A stretch of DNA of 60,926 nucleotides from Albidovulum inexpectatum. Lineage in GTDB: Bacteria > Pseudomonadota > Alphaproteobacteria > Rhodobacterales > Rhodobacteraceae. Made by a program: the position numbers and the translations under genes. The notes below the pieces were generated by a model. It was given only the letters and a program-made list of their open reading frames with translations, was not told the origin of the DNA and made no database searches. Numbering within the stretch: the first letter of the stretch is position 1; every line of letters starts with the position of its first letter. The stretch lies in assembly GCF_002927635.1 (NCBI RefSeq), contig NZ_PRDS01000012.1, positions 1 through 60,926 on the forward strand, in the 5' to 3' direction. Shown here in pieces: positions 55,124-60,926 of the stretch.

Positions 55124-55151
55124 CCAGTGACTTGGGGCCAGTGACTTGGGG
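55124..55151. repeat. Tandem repeat, two copies of a 14-base unit
   Basis: CCAGTGACTTGGGG occurs twice in exact head-to-tail copies (55124-55137, 55138-55151), followed by CC of a partial third. It lies between the divergent stress-protein and epimerase genes, just before the possible epimerase starts. Confidence 0.9.
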
Positions 55152-55160
55152 CCGCGCGGC

Positions 55161-56045
55161 ATGGGAATGGGGCAGATGACGGAAGACCCGGGAACACAGG
55201 GGGCACGCGTGCTGATCGTCGGCGGTACGGGGCGACTGGGGGCCTTGTTGCGCCGCGCCTGGGCTGCAGGCGGCGTCACCGGTCTGGCCTGGCAGGCGCG
55301 GCGCGCCATGCCCGAAGCGGACCTTGTGTTTGACCCGCTGAGGGAGCCTGCGGCCTTTGCACGCGCGGCCGAGGGCTGCGATGCGGTGCTGATGCTGGCT
55401 GGTGTCGTCTCGGGCGATGGCCTTTCCCTGAACAGGGCGCTTGGCATGGCGGCGGTCGAGGCCGCACGGGCCGGCGGGGCGCGTCGGGTTTTCCTGGCCT
55501 CAAGCGCGGCGGTCTATGGGCGAGATGCCGAGGATGCGCGAGAAAGCGATACAGTCTGCCCGGTTTCGGCCTATGGTCAAGCCAAGCTGGAGATGGAGCA
55601 GGCGGTCCTGGCGAGAGCCGCGCAGATCGGGCAGGCCGCGCATTGCCTGCGTATCGGAAATGTCGCGGGAGCGGATGCGCTTTTGGGGCAGGTCGATGAC
55701 GCGCCGGTATCGCTTGACATGTTCGATGGCGGCAAGGGGCCGTTGCGCAGCTATTGCGGACCACGTGTCCTGGCCGAGATTCTGCTGCGCCTTGTTCGGG
55801 CGCCAGGTGATCTGCCGCCCGTCCTGAACGTGGCCCAACCGGGCGCCGTTCGGATGGAGGACTTGCTGGAAGCCGACGGGCGGGTGTGGCGGCCGCGTCG
55901 CGCGCGGCCAGAAGCGATCGAGTGCGTTCGTTTGAACACCGAACTGTTGCAATCGACCATCGGAGCGATCACGCCCGCCAGCGCCATCGGAATTGTTGCC
56001 GATCTCAGGCGAATCGTGCCACGTGCAACGCATGCCGGAAGGTGA
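55161..56045 (+). CDS. NAD-dependent epimerase/dehydratase family protein
   Basis: About 294 residues from ATG 55161 (ATG 55167 and 55176 or TTG 55146 are alternatives). VLIVGGTGRLGALLRRAW is the Rossmann motif, LASSAAVYGRDAED and the catalytic YGQAKLEME (Tyr-x3-Lys) follow. The C-terminal substrate domain is short and diverged. A sugar-nucleotide reductase or epimerase is likely because the next two genes start a glycan. Its stop overlaps the region of the sugar transferase start. Confidence 0.82.
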   Translation: MGMGQMTEDPGTQGARVLIVGGTGRLGALLRRAWAAGGVTGLAWQARRAMPEADLVFDPLREPAAFARAAEGCDAVLMLAGVVSGDGLSLNRALGMAAVEAARAGGARRVFLASSAAVYGRDAEDARESDTVCPVSAYGQAKLEMEQAVLARAAQIGQAAHCLRIGNVAGADALLGQVDDAPVSLDMFDGGKGPLRSYCGPRVLAEILLRLVRAPGDLPPVLNVAQPGAVRMEDLLEADGRVWRPRRARPEAIECVRLNTELLQSTIGAITPASAIGIVADLRRIVPRATHAGR

Positions 56046-56049
56046 CGGG

Positions 56050-56664
56050 ATGAACTGGAAGAAGCGTGTGTTCGACTTGACCCTGGCGACCTTGCTTCTG
56101 GCGCCGATCGCGTTCCTGTCGGCGCTGGTTGCGATGGTGCTGCTTGTCACTCAGGGACGACCGATCCTGTACGGGGCCGAACGCATGCAGGCGCCGGGGC
56201 GTCCATTCACCCTGTGGAAATTCCGCACGATGCGCCCCGCGCCGGCCGATGCAGGTGTATCGGGTGGTGACAAGGCCGACAGGATCACGCCGGTCGGGCG
56301 TTTCCTGCGCCGTACGCGGCTGGACGAATTGCCACAGCTGTACAACATTTTCGCGGGCCATATGAGCTTTGTCGGACCACGCCCGCCTTTGCGGCAATAT
56401 GTCGAGGCTTTCCCAGAGCTCTATGCCCGCGTCCTTCAGTGCCGCCCCGGCGTCACCGGGCTTGCATCGCTGGTCTTTCACAGGCACGAGGAATGGCTGT
56501 TGTCACGCTGCAGGACGGCCGAGGAAACGGATGCCGTCTATCGCAGGCTTTGCATTCCGCGGAAGGCCAGGCTGGACCTGATTTATGCCGGACACGCGAA
56601 TATCTGCCTTGATCTGGTCATAATCGGGCGCACCGCTTGCCGCATCGTGGCGAGACGGGTATAG
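56050..56664 (+). CDS. Minimal phosphoglycosyl transferase (PglC/WcaJ C-terminal type)
   Basis: About 204 residues, the monotopic bacterial sugar-transferase fold that adds a sugar-1-phosphate to undecaprenyl phosphate and so starts a glycan. KKRVFDLTLATLLLAPIAFLSALVAM is the re-entrant membrane helix. GRPFTLWKFRTMRP follows, TRLDELPQLYNIFAGHMSFVGPRPPL carries the catalytic Asp-Glu, and CRPGVTGLASLVF completes it. It lacks the four N-terminal membrane segments of WcaJ, like PglC. ATG 56050 with GAAGG upstream was chosen; ATG 56032 is an alternative. Confidence 0.93.
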   Translation: MNWKKRVFDLTLATLLLAPIAFLSALVAMVLLVTQGRPILYGAERMQAPGRPFTLWKFRTMRPAPADAGVSGGDKADRITPVGRFLRRTRLDELPQLYNIFAGHMSFVGPRPPLRQYVEAFPELYARVLQCRPGVTGLASLVFHRHEEWLLSRCRTAEETDAVYRRLCIPRKARLDLIYAGHANICLDLVIIGRTACRIVARRV

Positions 56665-56791
56665 GAAAGACATCCGAAAGTTGACGAAAGTTCAATTTGA
56701 TCGGACGGATTTGGGCAGGCTGGACGGACCGGTTGCAAGACGAACCAGACAGGGCAACCGCGATCGTCGGGGGGCAGCGAGTGAGGCAGGC

Positions 56792-58708
56792 ATGCGACGC
56801 ATGACCCCGATCAAGGCAATCTTGTCGCTGACGCCAGCGCACAAGCGGCTTGTCTTCTATGCACTCGATGCTGTGCTGGCGGTGCTTGCCCTTGGCGCCG
56901 CGGTGGCTGTCCACAGCAGCTCGATGCCTTCGGCAGAGTCGGCTTTCCGCTATATCGGGCTGCTGGGCATGTACGGTCTTGCCGCGGTCTCATGGTCGGG
57001 TGTTCTGGGCGTCGCGCGCCTGCGCCTGAAAGACTTTGGCGGCGCCGCCGTCGGCCGCATCGCCGTTCATGCCGGATTGCTTGCGGCGACAAGTCCGGTG
57101 CTGACCGCGTTTGGCTCGGTTTCCGTGGAGCCCGGGCTGCATGTCGTCTTCGGGCTGACATTCTTTGCGCTTTCCTGCCTGGCCCGACTTGGCCTGTTGA
57201 AGCTGCTGATCTCGATCTATCGCCGCAGCGCGGCCGTGACGCGCGTGCTGATCTATGGTGCGGGGCGCACGGGCATGGCCCTTGCCTCGGCCCTGCGAGA
57301 GCAGCCGCATCTGATGCCCGTCGCCTTTCTTGATGACAATGCCACGCTGAGCGGTCAGATCGTCGCCGGTCTGCCCGTCTATCCGGGGATTCGTCTGGAA
57401 CAGGCCGCCCGCGAGTTCAAGGCGACACGGGTGATCCTCGCCATGCCATCGGTCGGTGAGCACAGGCAAACCCTGATTGCGCACCGGGTTCAACGGCTTG
57501 GGATGGAGGTTCTCAGCCTGCCATCCTTCGCGCAGTTGATCGGGGATGAATCGCTGGTGGATCGGCTGATGCCCACGCGCCCGCAATTCCTGTTGCGGCG
57601 TGAACTGATGGCGAGGGCCGGGATCGACGGCAACGCGTATCGCGGCGGAAACGTTCTTGTGTCCGGTGCGGGCGGTACGATCGGACTGGAACTTTGCCGG
57701 CAGGTTCTGGCGCAGCGTCCTGCGCGTCTGGTCCTTCTGGAGATAAGCGAGCCTGCGCTGTACCGTGCCGAGCGCGAGCTGCAGATGCTGAACGATCACG
57801 GTCGCACCCAGATCGTGCCCGTGCTTGGCTCTATCGGAGACGAGGAGCTTGTGCGCGATGTGCTGGCAAGGCACCGGATCGGTGTGGTCCTTCATGCGGC
57901 GGCCTACAAGCACGTTCCGATCGTCGAGGCCAATCCGCGCGCGGGGCTGATCAACAACACGCTGGGCACGGCGGTCTTTGCCAATTGCGCGCGCGAAGCG
58001 GGCGTCGAACGTTTTGTCCTGATTTCATCGGACAAGGCGGTTCGGCCCACCGGCGTGATGGGGGCATCGAAGAGGTTGGCGGAACTTGTCGTCCAGGACC
58101 TGGCGACAAGGTCAACGACCACGCGGTTTTCGATCGTGCGTTTCGGCAACGTGCTGGGCTCATCGGGATCGGTCCTGCCGCTGTTCCAGGAGCAGATCGC
58201 TCTGGGCGGGCCGGTGACGATCACCGATCCGCGCGTCACGCGCTATTTCATGACGGTGCGCGAGGCGGTCCAGCTGGTTCTGGTCGCGGGCAGTATCGCC
58301 AAGGGGGGCGAAGTCTTCGTTCTGGACATGGGGCAGCCCATCCCGATCATCGACCTTGCGCGCCGTCTTATCGAAGGTGCGGGCCTGAAGGTGCGTGATG
58401 AAGACAACCCGGACGGCGATATCGAGATCGTCGTCACGGGGTTGCGTCCCGGCGAGAAACTGCATGAGGAACTGACAATCTCGGACAAGATCGAACCCAC
58501 GGTTCATCCCAAGATCATGGTTGTCCGCGAGGCCTGCCTTTCCGAGCTGGAAACCGCGGCTGCCCTGCGTGACATCCGCCAAGCGATTTCCGAAGGACAG
58601 CCCGAACACATGGCCGCGCGTGCCTTGCATTGGGCGCGCGATCGTTGGACCGGTTCGGCGGGCTCTGCCAGCCAGCCCGCCGCCGAGATCGAAAAAGCTC
58701 AGAATTGA
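56792..58708 (+). CDS. Nucleoside-diphosphate sugar 4,6-dehydratase, CapD/PglF-like
   Basis: About 638 residues. Four N-terminal membrane helices (about 15-115), a first Rossmann-like CoA-binding-type domain (VLIYGAGRTGMALASAL), then the catalytic SDR domain: GAGGTIGLELCRQ, HAAAYKHVPIVEANP and SSDKAVRPTGVMGASKRLAE with Met in place of Tyr before the x3-Lys, as in this inverting/retaining dehydratase family. PglF/WbpM members turn UDP-GlcNAc into a 4-keto-6-deoxy sugar. Together with the PglC-like gene this suggests a bacillosamine- or QuiNAc-type first sugar. ATG 56792 follows GAGGCAGGC; a TTG at 56681 is less likely. Confidence 0.92.
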   Translation: MRRMTPIKAILSLTPAHKRLVFYALDAVLAVLALGAAVAVHSSSMPSAESAFRYIGLLGMYGLAAVSWSGVLGVARLRLKDFGGAAVGRIAVHAGLLAATSPVLTAFGSVSVEPGLHVVFGLTFFALSCLARLGLLKLLISIYRRSAAVTRVLIYGAGRTGMALASALREQPHLMPVAFLDDNATLSGQIVAGLPVYPGIRLEQAAREFKATRVILAMPSVGEHRQTLIAHRVQRLGMEVLSLPSFAQLIGDESLVDRLMPTRPQFLLRRELMARAGIDGNAYRGGNVLVSGAGGTIGLELCRQVLAQRPARLVLLEISEPALYRAERELQMLNDHGRTQIVPVLGSIGDEELVRDVLARHRIGVVLHAAAYKHVPIVEANPRAGLINNTLGTAVFANCAREAGVERFVLISSDKAVRPTGVMGASKRLAELVVQDLATRSTTTRFSIVRFGNVLGSSGSVLPLFQEQIALGGPVTITDPRVTRYFMTVREAVQLVLVAGSIAKGGEVFVLDMGQPIPIIDLARRLIEGAGLKVRDEDNPDGDIEIVVTGLRPGEKLHEELTISDKIEPTVHPKIMVVREACLSELETAAALRDIRQAISEGQPEHMAARALHWARDRWTGSAGSASQPAAEIEKAQN

Positions 58709-58723
58709 ATTGATTGTCCGGAC

Positions 58724-58738
58724 TGCGGAAAGACCGCA
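58724..58738. terminator. Small hairpin after the dehydratase gene
   Basis: TGCGG and CCGCA pair with a five-base loop (AAAGA), followed by TTAATT. A five-pair stem is weak; it is the only candidate between the dehydratase and the RTX gene. Confidence 0.3.
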
Positions 58739-58796
58739 TTAATTCGCGCTCGCCGATCCTGACCGTGGATATGACGGCAGTATCGGGGTGGTTTTC

Positions 58797-60926
58797 ATGC
58801 AGCTGGAGCGCGTCTCTGTCGTCCCGGCGGGGACGGCAGCCTATGTCGACGGCATCACGGACATGGACGTTGTCCAGATCGGCGGTTCAGCGCATCTGGT
58901 AACGATTTCACGGGCAATACCCGGGGTCAGCGTCTTTTCCATGGCGGATGACCGGGCGCCCGTGTTGGTGGATCAGCTGGGCCTTACGGCTAGCCTTTCG
59001 ACCGTGGCAGAGCCTCAAATTGCCATGATTCAGACCGGGGCTGGCGGCGTGTTGCTGACATCCGGGCTCAAGACCCTTGCGCCATACGCGCTTGGCGTCG
59101 ATGCGTCAGGGGATCTGGGCGGCGGCGGGTATTGGGCGGATCCGAAATCTGCCGGCGCCAATCTGGCCGTGGTGGAGCACATCTCGGTGGGTGGGGAAAG
59201 CATCGTCTGCGCCGAGCGGCAAGATGGCGGGCTGGTGGCCTTGAAAATCACTGCCGGCAAGGGCATCGGGGTGGACCCGCTGGCATCGGTGGATTGTGGG
59301 CAGGTTGCGGATCTCGTGTCGGTTTCGGGCAGTGGTGGAACCCATGTGATTGCCGCACTGCCCGAAGCGGATGCGATCATTTCCTATACGCTCGGCGCCG
59401 ATGGCAGCCTGACGCAGGCGGGGATGGTGTCGGCGGCCAGCGGGCTTGGGATCGGCGGTCCCGAAGCATTGGCCGCGGTCAGCCTGGGCGGTATCGACTA
59501 TGTCATTGCGGGTTCTGCCGGGTCCTCCACGCTGACCGTGTTGCGCGTGGCGTCTGACGGAACTCTTGTTGCGGTAGACAACGTTCTGGACAGTCTGACG
59601 ACCCGATTTGCCGGCGCGACGGCCGTCGAGGCGCTTGCGGTCAATGGTCGCGTATTCGTCGCTGCGGCGGGTTCGGACGATGGCGTCAGCCTGTTTACCC
59701 TGCTTCCCGACGGGCGCCTGGTGCATGTGGCGACGCTAAGCGACAGCGCCACGACGACGCTGTCAAAGGTTTCGGCTTTGGCGATGGGAGTCGTGGGAGA
59801 CGAGCTTCAACTCTACGTCGCAAGCGGAAACGAGCCGGGCGTGACCCAGCTGGCATTCGATCTGTCTTCGGTTGGGCTGACCATTCAGGGCACTTCGGGG
59901 GCTGACGTCCTGATTGGCGGGGCGCAGGACGATCTGGTTTGCGGTGGCTCGGGTAATGACACTCTGTCAGGCGGTTCGGGCAATGACATCCTGTATGATG
60001 GCATTGGCTCTGACGTCATGCGGGGCGGGGCAGGCGCCGACCTGTTCGTCCTGTCGCCAGATGGCGAACTCGACGTGATCGAGGATTTTCAGGTTGGCCT
60101 GGATCGGTTGGACCTTACCTCGTTTTCATTCCTTTACGATGTGTCTCAACTGAGCATTACGTCTACCAGTTGGGGCTGCATATTGCACTATCGCAACGAA
60201 ATTCTGGAGGTGCATTCGTCAGGCGGGGTGACTATTTTGGCGACCGATCTGACGACCGCACTATCGGACGGGACCATGCGAACACTGGATCTGACTGAAT
60301 TGAGCATTCAGCAGGTCGAAGGATCAACTGAGAATGATTCTTTGCAAGGTGGGGACTGGCAAGACATCATGGATGGTGGGAAAGGAAATGACACGATCGT
60401 GGGCTTCGGCGGGTCTGACGTGATCCATGGGGGATATGGCGCCGACTCGATTCTTGGGGATGACGGCGATGACTTGATCTGGGGCGGTCTTGGCGCTGAC
60501 ACGATCCGCGGCGGGTTGAATCAGGACCAGTTGCATGGGGACGACGGGGCGGATCTGCTTTACGGCGATGCCGGCTTTGACACGATACATGGCGGCGCCG
60601 GGGCGGACAGCATCTGGGGGGGCGCGCAGGCTGACCTGCTGTATGGCGGCACGGACAATGACGTGCTGTTTGGCGAGGCCGGCGTCGACAACATCTATGG
60701 CGAAGACGGCGCCGACCGCATGTTCGGTGGCTCGGAAAACGACTGGATGTGGGGTGGCACGGGCAATGACCTGATGCGGGGCGGAACGCAGGAAGACCGC
60801 CTGTATGGCGAGGATGGCGACGACGTCATCTATGGCGAGGCCGGGTTTGACCGGCTCGAGGGCGGTGCGGGCAATGACACGCTGTGGGGCGGCGCCCAGG
60901 CCGACAACCTGTTCGGCGACGACGGC
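58797..60926 (+). CDS. RTX calcium-binding protein with an N-terminal propeller-like region (partial)
   Basis: The frame is open for 710 codons to the window end without a stop. It begins MQLERVSVVP at ATG 58797 with GGGGTGG upstream; a stop at 58740-58742 bounds it. Residues 1 to about 360 are Gly/Ala/Val-rich with repeated blade-like strands (VYVIAGSAG-like SLGGIDYVIAG, NGRVFVAAAGSDD), recalling a beta-propeller. Residues about 365-410 hold a first RTX block (GGSGNDTLSGGSGNDIL), about 410-515 a linker of lower GC, and 515 onward a long array of GGxGxD nonapeptides. Such proteins leave by a type I secretion system whose C-terminal signal is outside the window. Its function is unknown. Confidence 0.88.
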   Translation, partial: MQLERVSVVPAGTAAYVDGITDMDVVQIGGSAHLVTISRAIPGVSVFSMADDRAPVLVDQLGLTASLSTVAEPQIAMIQTGAGGVLLTSGLKTLAPYALGVDASGDLGGGGYWADPKSAGANLAVVEHISVGGESIVCAERQDGGLVALKITAGKGIGVDPLASVDCGQVADLVSVSGSGGTHVIAALPEADAIISYTLGADGSLTQAGMVSAASGLGIGGPEALAAVSLGGIDYVIAGSAGSSTLTVLRVASDGTLVAVDNVLDSLTTRFAGATAVEALAVNGRVFVAAAGSDDGVSLFTLLPDGRLVHVATLSDSATTTLSKVSALAMGVVGDELQLYVASGNEPGVTQLAFDLSSVGLTIQGTSGADVLIGGAQDDLVCGGSGNDTLSGGSGNDILYDGIGSDVMRGGAGADLFVLSPDGELDVIEDFQVGLDRLDLTSFSFLYDVSQLSITSTSWGCILHYRNEILEVHSSGGVTILATDLTTALSDGTMRTLDLTELSIQQVEGSTENDSLQGGDWQDIMDGGKGNDTIVGFGGSDVIHGGYGADSILGDDGDDLIWGGLGADTIRGGLNQDQLHGDDGADLLYGDAGFDTIHGGAGADSIWGGAQADLLYGGTDNDVLFGEAGVDNIYGEDGADRMFGGSENDWMWGGTGNDLMRGGTQEDRLYGEDGDDVIYGEAGFDRLEGGAGNDTLWGGAQADNLFGDDG

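Noticed and set aside
59890-60926. Repetitive DNA that could be a CRISPR or minisatellite array
   Set aside because: The repeats are codon-level GGxGxD RTX nonapeptides within one open frame, not identical repeats with spacers.

Overview
The window is GC-rich, densely coded DNA from an alphaproteobacterium, most likely a member of the Rhodobacterales. The reasons are a class I lysyl-tRNA synthetase, a remnant of a Rhodobacter-type gene transfer agent (GTA) baseplate protein, the acs/DUF4212/symporter/DUF294 acetate block in its alphaproteobacterial arrangement, and the codon use. No rRNA, tRNA, CRISPR array or intact insertion sequence was seen. Genus cannot be told.

Layout. (1) 138-4612: a GTA-protein remnant abuts a two-gene RND efflux operon (adaptor and pump, minus strand). 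(2) 4819-8191: rmlC-rmlB-rmlD-rmlA (minus) for dTDP-L-rhamnose. (3) 8744-19129: nine tightly coupled plus-strand genes for glycan assembly: UDP-xylose synthase, a polytopic GT-C-like protein, a GT2, a DPM-like polyprenyl-P-sugar synthase, a YbhN/LPG-synthase-type membrane protein, a UGM-like flavoprotein, a NodB deacetylase, a Wzx-type flippase and a GT4. (4) 19126-23130: a convergent three-gene operon (sugar epimerase, GT39-like transferase, GMC oxidoreductase with a Cys cluster). (5) 23387-27095: a UDP-HexNAc dehydrogenase, then a second UGM-like flavoprotein paired with a ferric-reductase-like haem membrane protein. Regions 2-5 form one large surface-glycan locus.

(6) 27153-35753: housekeeping and mixed genes: ettA, nadD, dacB, a TerB-like protein, lysS (class I) and a large beta-helix protein. 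(7) 35760-37957: a flavin/haem-type oxidoreductase and a hybrid sensor protein with a degenerate ATPase domain (minus). (8) 38402-48035: an acetate utilisation block: acs, adk, DUF4212, sodium:solute symporter, cNMP/CBS/DUF294 nucleotidyltransferase, a small unknown protein, a receiver-only response regulator, and a membrane PAS/pseudo-histidine-kinase fused to a DEDDh 3'-5' exonuclease. This last fusion is the most unusual gene in the window. (9) 48040-55030: truA, a YcjX/YcjF-type pair, ileS and a universal stress protein. (10) 55161-60926: an epimerase, a minimal PglC-type phosphoglycosyl transferase and a CapD/PglF-type dehydratase, i.e. the initiating steps of a second glycan, then an RTX calcium-binding protein that runs off the window.

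How they work together. Rhamnose, xylose and HexNAc-uronate donors made in regions 2, 3 and 5 can feed the transferases of regions 3 and 4. The DPM-like synthase can supply lipid-linked sugar to GT-C enzymes outside the membrane, and Wzx exports lipid-linked oligosaccharide. In region 8 the symporter imports acetate, Acs activates it with release of AMP, and Adk recycles the AMP. The DUF294, receiver and exonuclease proteins look like the regulatory layer.
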